DNA of 64,000 nt from Cognatiluteimonas profundi. Its GTDB lineage: Bacteria; Pseudomonadota; Gammaproteobacteria; Xanthomonadales; Xanthomonadaceae. Under the pieces are notes generated by a model. The model was given only the letters and a program-made list of their open reading frames with translations, was not told the DNA's origin and did no database searches. The stretch spans positions 554,659 through 618,658 of the forward strand of contig NZ_VKHQ01000004.1 of NCBI RefSeq assembly GCF_009792795.1, written 5' to 3'. A program made the translations under genes and the position numbers. How positions within the stretch are numbered: position 1 is the stretch's first letter; every line of letters starts with the position of its first letter. Below are positions 39,603 through 50,994 of the stretch, in pieces.

Positions 39603-40841
39603 TCAACTGTGCTCCAGTCCCCAGACCAGATGCGCGTCGACCAGCAGCCGGTAGTACGACTTCAAGGCCATCACCCGTGCGTCGAGCGCTGTATCCACCG
39701 CTTCCACCGCCTGCCGGCGAGCCAGCAGCAACGTTTGCAGATCCACTTCGCCCAGGGAGTAGGCGCGCTGGGTCAGACGGGCGCTCTCGCGGGTCTTGGC
39801 GGCACTTTCCTCGGCCAGGCGCCAGCGCTCGAAGTTGCCGGTGGCGTCGGCATAGCCATCCGCCACCTCGATCTCCATGAGGCGTTGCTGCCGGTCGCGT
39901 GCCGCGCGCGCCATGTCGACCTGGGCCAGGGCTCGGGCCAACTGAGCATTGCGATACCGGCCGGGAATCGGAATGGTGACGCTGACGCCGACGACGTTCT
40001 CGTTGGAGTACACCTCGGACGCAGTGAAGAGACCGATGGTCGGGTCCGGCAGCCGGTTCGCCCGGGCTCGCGAGGCGGTCAATTCGGCCTGGTCCAGTTC
40101 CACCTGCGCGATCCGCAGCGGATCGCTGGTGCTGAGGATGCGGGCTTCCCAGATCTCCTCGGCTTCGTCGATGGGCCCCGGTTCGGCGAGTGCCAGTGCG
40201 TTGAGGTCCGCGCCGGGGAAGCGGATTTGAAGTCTCGCCAAGGCTTTGCGCTCTTCGGATACGGCGGCGCTCAACCGTCCGCGGATCCCCACGGTGTCGG
40301 CTTCGATCGCGTTGACTTCGAGGCCGGATGCGTCACCGGCGCGCTGCCGCAGTCGCGCCACGCGCAGGCTTTCCTCGCCGAACTTGACCTGCTCGGCCAT
40401 CAACTCGCGCGCCCGCACGGCACCGGTCCACTGCGTGTAGACCTCGACCAGATCCCGCGCGGCCTCGTGCATGGCCTCGCCATAGCGGGCCTGCGCAAGT
40501 TCGTTTTCGGCGCCGGCCAGACGCTGGTCCAGCGAACGCTTGTTCGGCAGCCGCAGGGTGCGTTCGAGTTGCGCGGCCCACTCGTCGGAGTCCGGTCCGG
40601 AGGCGTAGCTGCGCCGTTGCGAACTGAGCCGGACATTCCACTCGTTGGGCGACACCCGCAACATCCCCGCCGTGCGCGCGGCTGCTTCCAGCCCGGCGGA
40701 CGCCTCCTGTACGCCGGGGTCCTGCTGCAACCAGGTTTGGGCCAATTCGGTCGGCGGCAACCCCGCAGGCGTACGAGGGGCAAGTTGCGCATAGGCCGGG
40801 ATGGCGAATGCAGCCAGACAAACGACAACCAGCGGCCTCAT
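39603..40841 (-). CDS. czcC: Outer-membrane efflux protein (CzcC-like, TolC family)
   Basis: A 412-aa protein with a signal peptide (MRPLVVVCLAAFAIPAYAQ) and two outer-membrane-efflux repeats rich in Ala/Leu heptads. It forms the outer-membrane tunnel for the RND pump encoded upstream. Its ATG overlaps the DUF3240 stop by 4 nt, so it belongs to the operon czcB-czcA-DUF3240-czcC. This position at the operon end, rather than at the start, is notable because a truncated relative occupies the start. Confidence 0.87.
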   Translation of the reverse strand: MRPLVVVCLAAFAIPAYAQLAPRTPAGLPPTELAQTWLQQDPGVQEASAGLEAAARTAGMLRVSPNEWNVRLSSQRRSYASGPDSDEWAAQLERTLRLPNKRSLDQRLAGAENELAQARYGEAMHEAARDLVEVYTQWTGAVRARELMAEQVKFGEESLRVARLRQRAGDASGLEVNAIEADTVGIRGRLSAAVSEERKALARLQIRFPGADLNALALAEPGPIDEAEEIWEARILSTSDPLRIAQVELDQAELTASRARANRLPDPTIGLFTASEVYSNENVVGVSVTIPIPGRYRNAQLARALAQVDMARAARDRQQRLMEIEVADGYADATGNFERWRLAEESAAKTRESARLTQRAYSLGEVDLQTLLLARRQAVEAVDTALDARVMALKSYYRLLVDAHLVWGLEHS

Positions 40842-41140
40842 GCAATTTCTCCGTCAACGATCAGGGGAATCGCCCAGAACCGGATTCCGGTTCCAGTGAA
40901 GTCACGTCGCAACAACTCCTGCAACGCATCGGATTCCTCCGCGCCGACCAGGATCTGCACGCAGACCGAGCCACTGCGACCGATCACCTGCTCGATCGCG
41001 CTCATGTGTCCAGGCAAGGTGCCGTGACTGGAAATCGGCATGCTGGTGAATACATCGTCTGGAAAACTCGTGAGCATCAGGTCCAACAGTTTTTCTTCGA
41101 TCTCCGACGTGCAGATGATCGAGAAGCAAAGCTTAGCCAT
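40838..41140 (-). CDS. DUF3240 family protein
   Basis: A 100-aa protein beginning MAKLCFSIICTSEIEEKLLDLML, with SGSVCVQILVG in the middle. It looks like a small ferredoxin-like PII-type fold, and DUF3240 members often lie next to CzcA-type pump genes, perhaps as regulators. GGAG seven bases before the ATG supports this start. The start overlaps czcA and the stop overlaps czcC, so it is tightly coupled to both. Confidence 0.8.
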   Translation of the reverse strand: MAKLCFSIICTSEIEEKLLDLMLTSFPDDVFTSMPISSHGTLPGHMSAIEQVIGRSGSVCVQILVGAEESDALQELLRRDFTGTGIRFWAIPLIVDGEIA

Positions 41141-44100
41141 GTTGTTTCTCCGGCTTGGCATGCGCGAAGCGCAGATAAAGGATGGGCAGCAGAATCAGGG
41201 TGAGCGCGGTGGCCGTAATCAGGCCGCCGATCACCACGATCGCCAGCGGGCGCTGGATCTCGGAACCGGGTCCAGACGCGAACAGCAAGGGCACCAGGCC
41301 GAAGGCGGTGATCGATGCGGTCATCATCACCGGCCGCAGCCGTCGCTTCGCGCCTTCGGTGACGCACGTCATCAGGTCAAAACCTTCGGCATGCAGCTGG
41401 TTGAAGTAACTCACCAGCACCACACCGTTGAGCACGGCGATTCCGAGCAAGGCGATGAAGCCCACCGACGCCGGTACCGACAGGTATTCGCCGGTGACCC
41501 AAAGCGCGACGATGCCGCCGACGACCGCGAACGGTACGTTGCTCAGTACCAGCAAGGCCTGGCGCACCGAGCCGAAGGTCGAGAACAGGATCAGGAAGAT
41601 CAGCCCCAGCGCCAGCGGAATGACCAGAGTCAAGCGCGCAGCGGCGCGTTGCTGGTTCTCGAATTGACCGCCCCAGGTGATGCGATAGCCGGTCGGCAGT
41701 TGCACCGATTGCGCGATCTTCACCTTGGCCTCCTCGACGAACCCCACCAGATCACGTCCGACGACGTTTGCGATCACCACGCTGTAGCGGCTGCCCATCT
41801 CGCGATCGATCTTCACCGGCCCGCTGTCGCGGCGCAGCTGGGCGATGCTTTCCAGCGGGACGTCCTGGCCATCGGGCGTGGCGATCCGCAATGCGGCGAA
41901 TTCGGCCGGGGAGAACTTGACCCGGTCCGGCCCGCGAATGACGATCGGCACACGCTGGTTGCCCTCGATCACGGTGCCGGCGCGCTGTCCTTCGATCTGG
42001 ATGCGCAGCGCGTCCTGCACGTCTTCCACCGACAGGCCGTAACGCCCCGCAGCGAGCCGGTCGACAATCACGCGCAGGTACTGCACGCCGTCGTTCTGCA
42101 CGGTGTACACGTCTTGGTTGCCGGGCACGGTCTTCATCAACGCCTCGATCTGCAGCGCGAGTCCATTCAAGGTGGCCAAGTCCGGGCCGAATACCTTGAT
42201 CGCGATATCGCCGCGCACGCCGATGATCATTTCCGATACGCGCATGTCGATCGGCTGGGTGAAGCTGTACTTGATGCCCGGCAAATCATCGAGAACCTCG
42301 CGCAGCCTTGCCATCAGCGCGTCCTTGCCACCCGGGCGCCATTCGCCGCGCGGCTTCAGGATCAGGAACGTGTCGGTCTGGTTCAGGCCCATCGGATCGA
42401 GCCCGATCTCGTCGGAGCCAGCCCGCGCGACCACACCGGTCACCTCTGGCACCCGGGACATCAGCGCCTGCTGGATCTTCAGGTCCAGTGCTGCGGTCTC
42501 CTCCAGGCTGACCGAAGGCAGCTTTTCTATCCCGACGATGATGTCGCCTTCGTCCATGGTCGGCATGAACGTCTTGCCGACCAACAGGTAGATGCCGAAC
42601 GCCACGACCAGCATTGCGCCGGCGGCGATGACGACGGCGCGTTGATGTCCCAGCGCCCAACCCAGCACCGGCTCGTAGCGACGCAGCAACTGCCGGGGCA
42701 GCCACGGCTCTTCATGCGATACCTTCTTGAGCAGGAACGACGCCAGCACCGGGATGACGGTCAAGGACAGCAGCAGCGAACTGGCCAGCGCGAACGCGAT
42801 CGTGAGTGCGACCGGCACGAAGAACTTGCCCTCCAGTCCCTGCAGCGTCATGAGAGGCAGGAACACGACGACGATGATCAGGATGCCGGCCGTCACCGGC
42901 ACGGCGACCTCGCGCACGGCACGGAACACGATGTGCAGGCGTGGCAACTTGCCCGCTGCCTTGTCGTGGCCCAGGTGCTGGACGATGTTTTCCACCACCA
43001 CCACCGCCGCATCCACCAGCATGCCCAGCGCGATCGCCAGACCGCCCAGGCTCATCAGGTTCGCCGACATGCCGGTAAAGCGCATCAGGATAAAGGTGCA
43101 CAGCGCCGCCAACGGCAGGACCAGCGCCACGGTGAGGGCCGCGCGCAGGTTGCCGAGAAACGCCCCAAGCAGTACCAGCACGATGACGGTAGCTTCCAGC
43201 AAGGCCCGGGAGACGGTGCCGACGGCCTTGTTGACCAGTGCCGCGCGGTTGTAGAACACCTTGATCTCGACGCCTTTCGGCAGCGTGGGCTGGAGTTCTG
43301 CGAGCTTCGCGGTCACACCGTCCACCACATCGCGCGCATTGGCGCCGGCCAGGCCAAGCACCAGGCCTTCCACCGCTTCGCCGCGGCCATCTTTGGTGAC
43401 GACGCCGTAGCGAGTGGTCGAGCCGGTTCGCACTTCGGCGACATCGCCAAGGCGCACCGGGATGCCGTCGTTGCGTCCGACCACGACTGCACGCAGGTCG
43501 TCCTGCGTCTGGATATTGCCTTCGCTGCGGACCAGCAGCACCTCATCGCCTTCACCCAGGCGGCCCGCGCCGTCGTTGCGGTTGTTGGCTTCGATCGCTG
43601 CCTTCAGATCCGCGGTCGACAGCCCCACCGCCGCGAGCTTCACCGCATTGGGCTCCACCTCGTAGCTGCGCACCTTCCCGCCGAGCGCATTGACGTCGGC
43701 CACACCCGCCACCGATCGCAGCGCCGGGCGGATCACCCAGTCCAGCAGGCTGCGGCGCTGGTCGAGCGACATGGCATCGCTTTCGACCGTGAACATGAAC
43801 ATCTCGCCCAGGGGCGTGGTGATCGGCGCCATGCCGCCACTGATGCCGTCGGGAAGGTCGCCGAGGATGCCGTTGAGGCGCTCCCCGACCTGCTGCCGCG
43901 CCCAATAGATGTCGGTGCCGTCCTGGAAGTCGATGGTGACGTCGACCAGCCCGTACTTGGTCACCGATCGCAGGATCCGCTGCTGCGGAATGCCGAGCAT
44001 CTCGACCTCGATCGGGATGGCAATGCGACTTTCGATTTCCTCCGGGGTCATGCCGGGCGCTTTCATGATGATCTTGACCTGCGTGCTCGACACGTCGGGG

Positions 44101-44213
44101 AACGCATCGATCGGCAAGGTGCGGAATGCGTACCAACCGGCACCCGCCAACAGCGCGGCGAGCAACAGCATGAACAGGCGCTGCGAGAGCGCGAACTGGA
44201 TCAGTCGCTGCAT
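41133..44213 (-). CDS. czcA: Heavy-metal RND efflux pump (CzcA/CusA family)
   Basis: A 1026-aa inner-membrane proton-driven pump. N-terminal transmembrane segment, then FPDVSSTQVKI and PGMTPEEIESRI, the HME-RND signatures. The central membrane motif reads LGGLAIALGMLVDAAVVVVEN: the second Asp and the Glu are kept but the first Asp of the CzcA type (DFGxIVDG) is Ala, closer to the CusA type. IDMRVSEMIIG holds Met residues near the metal path. So the metal may be Cu/Ag or Zn/Co/Cd; undecided. One base separates it from the czcB stop. Confidence 0.9.
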   Translation of the reverse strand: MQRLIQFALSQRLFMLLLAALLAGAGWYAFRTLPIDAFPDVSSTQVKIIMKAPGMTPEEIESRIAIPIEVEMLGIPQQRILRSVTKYGLVDVTIDFQDGTDIYWARQQVGERLNGILGDLPDGISGGMAPITTPLGEMFMFTVESDAMSLDQRRSLLDWVIRPALRSVAGVADVNALGGKVRSYEVEPNAVKLAAVGLSTADLKAAIEANNRNDGAGRLGEGDEVLLVRSEGNIQTQDDLRAVVVGRNDGIPVRLGDVAEVRTGSTTRYGVVTKDGRGEAVEGLVLGLAGANARDVVDGVTAKLAELQPTLPKGVEIKVFYNRAALVNKAVGTVSRALLEATVIVLVLLGAFLGNLRAALTVALVLPLAALCTFILMRFTGMSANLMSLGGLAIALGMLVDAAVVVVENIVQHLGHDKAAGKLPRLHIVFRAVREVAVPVTAGILIIVVVFLPLMTLQGLEGKFFVPVALTIAFALASSLLLSLTVIPVLASFLLKKVSHEEPWLPRQLLRRYEPVLGWALGHQRAVVIAAGAMLVVAFGIYLLVGKTFMPTMDEGDIIVGIEKLPSVSLEETAALDLKIQQALMSRVPEVTGVVARAGSDEIGLDPMGLNQTDTFLILKPRGEWRPGGKDALMARLREVLDDLPGIKYSFTQPIDMRVSEMIIGVRGDIAIKVFGPDLATLNGLALQIEALMKTVPGNQDVYTVQNDGVQYLRVIVDRLAAGRYGLSVEDVQDALRIQIEGQRAGTVIEGNQRVPIVIRGPDRVKFSPAEFAALRIATPDGQDVPLESIAQLRRDSGPVKIDREMGSRYSVVIANVVGRDLVGFVEEAKVKIAQSVQLPTGYRITWGGQFENQQRAAARLTLVIPLALGLIFLILFSTFGSVRQALLVLSNVPFAVVGGIVALWVTGEYLSVPASVGFIALLGIAVLNGVVLVSYFNQLHAEGFDLMTCVTEGAKRRLRPVMMTASITAFGLVPLLFASGPGSEIQRPLAIVVIGGLITATALTLILLPILYLRFAHAKPEKQHG

Positions 44214-44214
44214 C

Positions 44215-45399
44215 TCATTCGCCTCCGCTTTCGCCGAGCCACGCGGCTTTCAGCGCGATCACGTTGCTCACGGCGATCTCATCGCCCGGCTTGAACGCGC
44301 CATCGACACTGACCGATTGCGCGGCACTGGCAACGACCTTCACTGGCTTGGCCGAGAAACCGGAAGGGGTCCGCACGAACACGTAGGCATCGCCGTCCTG
44401 GCGTACCACCGACGCGATCGGCACCGCCCACGCACCGGCGCTGTCCGCAAACGGCACCTGCGCCTGCACGAACTGGCCCGGGTTGAGTTCCTGTGTCTCG
44501 CCGGCATCGACCCTCGCGCGCAATGTGACCGTCTGGCTTTCGCTGACCAATGCGCTCACGCTCATCGGCGTTGCGGTCAGCTTGCTGCCGACGATCGCGA
44601 TGGTCTGGTCTTTCGACCATGCGTTGGCGCGGTCGGCCGGGAGCTGGATGTCCAGCCACAGTTCGGAAAGATTGGCGACCCGCAACAACGGATCCGCACC
44701 GCTGACGCGTTGGCCGGGCTTGACATCGAGTGCGAGCACCGTGCCAGCTTCCTGGGCACGCAGCAGCAGGCCATCCATCAATGCGCCGCCGCCGGCGATC
44801 CGGCTGATGCTGCCCTGATCCAGGCCTGCCAGCCGCAGCGCGGCCTGCGATTGGCGCAGGCGCGCCTGGCTGTCGTTCGCAGCCAACTCAGCCTCGAACA
44901 CACGACGCTGCGGGATGACGCCTTCGTTGAACAGATTGCGCTCACGCGCCAGGGTCTGGCCGGTCAGGCGCGCGCTGTTGGCCGCTTGCATCAGCGCCAA
45001 CTGCAGCTCACCGAACTCGGGACTGTTCAGGCGCAGCAGGGGATCGCCGCGCCGCACGGTCTGATGTTCGGCAACGAGGATGCGGTCGACCAGACCCGCC
45101 ACCGGCGCACTCAGGATCTGCTCCTGTTGCGGTGGCACGACGACTCTTGCCGGGTAGGTCAACCCGCGGATTTCCGTGGGCGAATCCAGTCGTTGCAGCT
45201 TGATGCCCAGCGCCTGCATCTGCGCGGCGGTCACGGCGAAATCGCCCTTGGGCTGAGCGCTGTCGCCAGCGGGTTCGCTGGCAGGTTCAGCTGCGGGGTC
45301 GCTCGGGACGGTGGACGCGGTGGACCCATCGGTGTCCTTGCCACCGCAGCCGACCAACACGGCGGCAGTGAGCAGGACGCTGAGCAAGCGGATGGTCAT
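44215..45399 (-). CDS. czcB: RND efflux periplasmic adaptor (CzcB-like)
   Basis: A 394-aa membrane-fusion lipoprotein: the signal peptide ends in VLVGC followed by GGKD. An Asp/Glu/Ser-rich linker continues to ~50, then a lipoyl-like half (LSAPVAGLVDRILV), a coiled-coil hairpin (ARERNLFNEGVIPQRR) and beta-barrel domains. No His-rich metal-binding extension is present. It joins CzcA to the outer-membrane tunnel. Its stop is 1 nt from the czcA start. Confidence 0.88.
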   Translation of the reverse strand: MTIRLLSVLLTAAVLVGCGGKDTDGSTASTVPSDPAAEPASEPAGDSAQPKGDFAVTAAQMQALGIKLQRLDSPTEIRGLTYPARVVVPPQQEQILSAPVAGLVDRILVAEHQTVRRGDPLLRLNSPEFGELQLALMQAANSARLTGQTLARERNLFNEGVIPQRRVFEAELAANDSQARLRQSQAALRLAGLDQGSISRIAGGGALMDGLLLRAQEAGTVLALDVKPGQRVSGADPLLRVANLSELWLDIQLPADRANAWSKDQTIAIVGSKLTATPMSVSALVSESQTVTLRARVDAGETQELNPGQFVQAQVPFADSAGAWAVPIASVVRQDGDAYVFVRTPSGFSAKPVKVVASAAQSVSVDGAFKPGDEIAVSNVIALKAAWLGESGGE

Positions 45400-45497
45400 G
45401 GTTGAAACTCCAATGGCTTTGAATGGAAATGAGCGGAACGCATGTGCGCACGGCAGCGGCCCCGCTCATTGAAATCGGCGTTTTTTGCTTAGGTTCG

Positions 45498-45845
45498 TCA
45501 CAGCAGCCGGCGCTTCGCGAGCATCACGTGCGCATCGAGCGTGCCGTCGCGTTCGAGCACCGAGGCGAGGCCGAGGGTGATCCCCGCCCGCTTGAAACCG
45601 CTGGCCTCGCCGCCGCCCGAGACGTTCTCGACGCCCACGCCTGCGACCGGGGGTGGCCGCAACGCGGCGCGCTCCAGGTCGGCATCCAGTACGGCGCGTT
45701 GGCCCTGCGGCAAGCGCAGGTCGGGATCGAACTGGTCAACGTGCGCGAACGCATCGTCCAGGGTCAATACAGCACGCGACTGTGCGTGTGCGGGAATGCA
45801 CAGCACAGCCGTCATGGCGGCCAAAGCCGCCAGACGCAACCACAT
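45498..45845 (-). pseudogene. Truncated outer-membrane efflux gene (CzcC N-terminus)
   Basis: A 115-aa frame with a signal peptide (MWLRLAALAAMTAVLCIPAHAQ) followed by LTLDDAFAHVDQFDPDLRL and ASVLERDGTLDAHVMLAKRRLL. This matches the first ~110 residues of CzcC-like tunnels (LTLDEAF and SxxLERGG-type motifs) and then stops, about 300 residues short. An RBS (GGAG) precedes the ATG. It may still be translated as a small secreted peptide. It sits where czcC normally heads the operon, so a deletion and later replacement by the operon-end gene is the likely history. Confidence 0.75.
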
Positions 45846-45897
45846 GGGGAATTCTCCGATTCGGGGTGACAGCAAGCCGGCAGCGCCGGCGACAGCG

Positions 45898-46266
45898 TCA
45901 GGCCGAGATCGGTGGTCGTAAGGCGACCGGGTGGGCGCTCGGCCGGAACTCGACCGACCATTGCGGCAGCGGATCGGTCGCGGCCGGGGTGATGGAACCC
46001 AGGTTCATCAGCGCCAGCAGCGCCGGGGCCTGGCCACAGCAGTGGCCGAAGTGCATCAACGCATGCCACGGGCTCTTGGGATCGGCAGGATCGATCGGAT
46101 CCGACGATCCGTCGTCGGCATCGCCGTTGTCACCGGTCAACTGTGCATGCTCGACTTCGTGCAACTCGCCGGCGAACGCAATCACCGGCTTCACCAGCAC
46201 ACCGGCCATCAGCAGGCAGAGAATGAGGATCCGTAACACGGTCGGCATTGAGGTCGGCGCGGGCAT
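45898..46266 (-). CDS. Small CzcI-like exported protein
   Basis: A ~122-aa protein with an N-terminal hydrophobic segment (VLRILILCLLMAGVLVK), then an acidic stretch (Asp/Glu-rich ~50-75), then WHALMHFGHCCGQAP, a His/Cys cluster that could bind metal. Small proteins of this kind precede czc operons, where CzcI modulates the response. Start uncertain: ATG at 46266 or six codons inside. The sequence match to CzcI itself is weak; position supports the call. Confidence 0.6.
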   Translation of the reverse strand: MPAPTSMPTVLRILILCLLMAGVLVKPVIAFAGELHEVEHAQLTGDNGDADDGSSDPIDPADPKSPWHALMHFGHCCGQAPALLALMNLGSITPAATDPLPQWSVEFRPSAHPVALRPPISA

Positions 46267-46358
46267 AGTCGTCAGGGTAACCGACGCAGGGCTTCGCAAA
46301 CAATTTCCTTGCCTCAGCAGCAAATCATTGCCAATGACGGCTGTGGGTCGAAAGCTGA

Positions 46359-46677
46359 CAGCAAGGCGACCTCAACCACTTCAAGCCTTTCAATGATCAG
46401 TACGGCTATTTCCGTGGCGACCGGATGATCCTGCTTGCGCAGTCCGCTCTGCGCAATGTCGAATCGTCCGTGGATTTCATCGGCCACATTGGCGGGGACG
46501 ATTTCATCGCGCTATTCCACAGCGACGATTGGGAGAATCGTTGCCACTCGATCGTCGACATGTTCAACGAGGCGGCACGCCCGCCGGCACCATCGGATCG
46601 GCGAAGGAAATGGCCTCGCTCGCCGCAGCTGCCAAGCGCCAAGCCAAGCGCGGAAACATCGGCGGCGCTTGGTGGCC

Positions 46678-46680
<3 letters not shown>
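46359..46680 (+). pseudogene. GGDEF-domain gene fragment
   Basis: The frame from 46359 reads DLNHFKPFNDQYGYFRGDR and then HIGGDDFIALFHSDDW with a CHSIVDMFN tail, clearly part of a diguanylate-cyclase-like GGDEF domain in which the loop is GGDDF. A stop precedes it at 46356, no start codon is present, and a frameshift near 46590 moves the rest (AKRQAKR-type helix) to another frame. It is a remnant, overlapping the katG 3' end. Confidence 0.75.
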
Positions 46681-48906
<2,226 letters not shown>

Positions 48907-49824
48907 AGCGTCTCTCCGGTTAGCACGCCCCTGGCCCGCCGAGAACTCTTACGCAGAACCAATATTCAAAATGTGAAACGCCTGATCGCGCGCTGCTATT
49001 CAGAAATTCAACTGGAGCGACCCGGCGTCTGAGGCGACCCGGCCCGATTCCGCCTGCCAACGAGAGCTAGACGGGACGGGACGCCGGGCATTTCATCGAC
49101 CACCTGTCGCACGAGCAAGCTCGACCGCGGGGACTAGGACGGGCGTGCCTATGCAGGTTTATCCCGGACTCCAGCTTCGTGCCTGGGCGCCGCGGAATAG
49201 TGCATGCCACGCGAAGCAATCCGTCTCCAGACTCCGATGTATCCAGTGGTCGGTCCCCAACCCCCGCGCCCAGCGCCCAGCGCCAGCAACCAAACTTGGA
49301 CGCCGTATTTAGTTGATTGTTAAAAATTATGCGAGCACGGAATTTTTCGCCTTACTCGCATTCTTACTCGTGTCCGCGGACCTATGGATATGGATCGTTG
49401 TCCGGATCCGTTGGATTGATTCAACAACGATCGCAGCCTTTGATGCGCGACGCGAAGCGGCCGCTCCCTCCGCTGTAGCAAGCCAAGTAACTTTGGGTCA
49501 AGCGCCGTCTTTTTCTGCTCTTGGACTGGCCGAACTCAACATTCTTTTTCGAAAGCACTGATAGCGGGCCCAGTCCGTGTGCGCACCTTCCACGGGGCGT
49601 CGATCGGTTGATTGGCCGAGAGCATGTTGCTAAGTCCCCGCCATGGCCTCAGCGCGTGAGCCATTTCACTAGCGCAAGTTCGACTCCTTAAAAACGGGCA
49701 ACGTCGATAGCGTTTAATTGCTCGGCTGCGGGTCAAATGTGCCGCTCTCGCAAAACGCGCGCGCCTCACAAGCCATTCAGGATTGTGCTACGGTCCGGGG
49801 CTGGCGCCACGGGGGGAGCCGCAA
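48907..49824. other. Low-coding region between katG and the CsgG-like cluster
   Basis: About 0.9 kb with no convincing gene. The stretch near 48955-49010 and the one near 49310-49420 are AT-richer than the surroundings. GCGACCCGGC is repeated at 49017 and 49037, and CGCCCAG is tandem near 49268. No clear promoter, integrase or tRNA remnant is seen. It may hold the katG and cluster promoters. Confidence 0.6.
49313..49561 (+). CDS. Possible 82-aa membrane protein (doubtful)
   Basis: A TTG-started frame in the low-coding region with one hydrophobic segment (FFALLAFLLVSADLWIWIVV) and a polar tail. No RBS and no known family. It may be chance. Confidence 0.2.
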   Translation: MIVKNYASTEFFALLAFLLVSADLWIWIVVRIRWIDSTTIAAFDARREAAAPSAVASQVTLGQAPSFSALGLAELNILFRKH

Positions 49825-50994
49825 TTGACAGGGACGCGATTGCTCACCGCACTGGCGGCGACTGTGCTCGGCTGCGCGCCGCTGATGGCCATGGCGCAGG
49901 CTGGCAGGTCAGTTTATTTCGCCGGCTTCGCCTATACGGGCAACGCGGCCGATGTAAGCAGCACCTTGCCGGTGACAACCCGCGTTCTCGACGACGCCGG
50001 CGGTGCGGCATTGAACGCACGCCTGAAGGCGGCCCTCGCGGGGCGGACGTTCCCCGGCTACACCCTCGTCTTCGACCACTACGGGACGGTCGGTGACGCG
50101 GACAACGACACGGCCCTGGCGCTGTCCATCGATCGCGAAACCGCGAGCTCCGAGCAGATCGGGGACCAGTACAAAGTGCTGGTCGAACTGGGGACGCAGG
50201 CGCTGTTCTTTGACTTCGACGAGAAACAGGTGCTCGGCGCCTACCCGATCACGCTGCAATCCATCGATGTCATGTCGCATGCCCCCACGCCAGCGGATTT
50301 CGAGCGGATGGTGCGGCATCTGATCACCGGGACCGACGCGACATCCCTGGTCCCCGCGTTCGCCAATCGGCTGGCGACAATTGCCTTGCCTAATCCGGCG
50401 ACGCGGCGGCTGCGCGTGACGCACGTCGATGTATCGCCCGAGGCTTTGAAGCTGGCCCCGGCTGCCTACCAAGCATCCCCGGATCGCCTGGGTGGCCAGG
50501 TTGCCTTCGAATTCGGCAAATTCCTTGCGGAAAACCAGCATGTGGCACTGCTGCCTTACAGTCAGGGCAATGCCATCGGCGGCGCCATGGCGGCCCGCTT
50601 CGCGGATGGCCGGGTGTACCAGCTGCAAATCCCGGATGCGGACTATGCGATTGCCTTGTCGCTGCGCGGATTCAAGCGTATCGACCAGCCAGGCACCGCG
50701 GTCGGCCGGGCCATCGTGTACGGCGCCTTCGTCGATGTCAGCGTCACCGAGCCGATGTCCGGCAAAACCTACTTCAACCACCCGATCAAGTATGGCGCGA
50801 CCAAAGTCGTGCCTGTGACGCAGGTCAACGTCGATGACTGGGCAGCCAGCTACGAGACGCTGCTGCTGCTGTTCGACGACTTTAGCAAGGCGATCGGCAA
50901 GCCCGATGCCGGATGGGCCGCGGTCCACCTGGGCGATCGCAATGCACGCAATGACCTGACCCACCTCAAGGAGCTGATCGAGCAATGTCGATGA
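49825..50994 (+). CDS. Exported protein of unknown family, first gene of CsgG-like cluster
   Basis: A 389-aa protein with a signal peptide (LLTALAATVLGCAPLMAMAQ). I do not recognise the family. It begins the mature part with SVYFAGFAYTGNAADV, has DLITGTDATSLVP-like middle parts, and ends NDLTHLKELIEQCR. It has few Cys and no transmembrane segment beyond the signal. The start is TTG at 49825, with GGGGGGAG six bases before; an ATG would lie 40 codons inside, past the signal. Its stop overlaps the next gene by 10 nt, so the four genes form an operon. Confidence 0.72.
   Translation: MTGTRLLTALAATVLGCAPLMAMAQAGRSVYFAGFAYTGNAADVSSTLPVTTRVLDDAGGAALNARLKAALAGRTFPGYTLVFDHYGTVGDADNDTALALSIDRETASSEQIGDQYKVLVELGTQALFFDFDEKQVLGAYPITLQSIDVMSHAPTPADFERMVRHLITGTDATSLVPAFANRLATIALPNPATRRLRVTHVDVSPEALKLAPAAYQASPDRLGGQVAFEFGKFLAENQHVALLPYSQGNAIGGAMAARFADGRVYQLQIPDADYAIALSLRGFKRIDQPGTAVGRAIVYGAFVDVSVTEPMSGKTYFNHPIKYGATKVVPVTQVNVDDWAASYETLLLLFDDFSKAIGKPDAGWAAVHLGDRNARNDLTHLKELIEQCR

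Noticed and set aside
39415-39606. 63-aa minus-strand frame as a gene
   Set aside because: Overlaps the 18-bp palindrome and efflux-gene end, no RBS, no recognisable feature.
41040-44294. 1084-aa plus-strand frame opposite czcA
   Set aside because: Gln/His/Arg-rich antisense shadow of a strongly supported pump gene.
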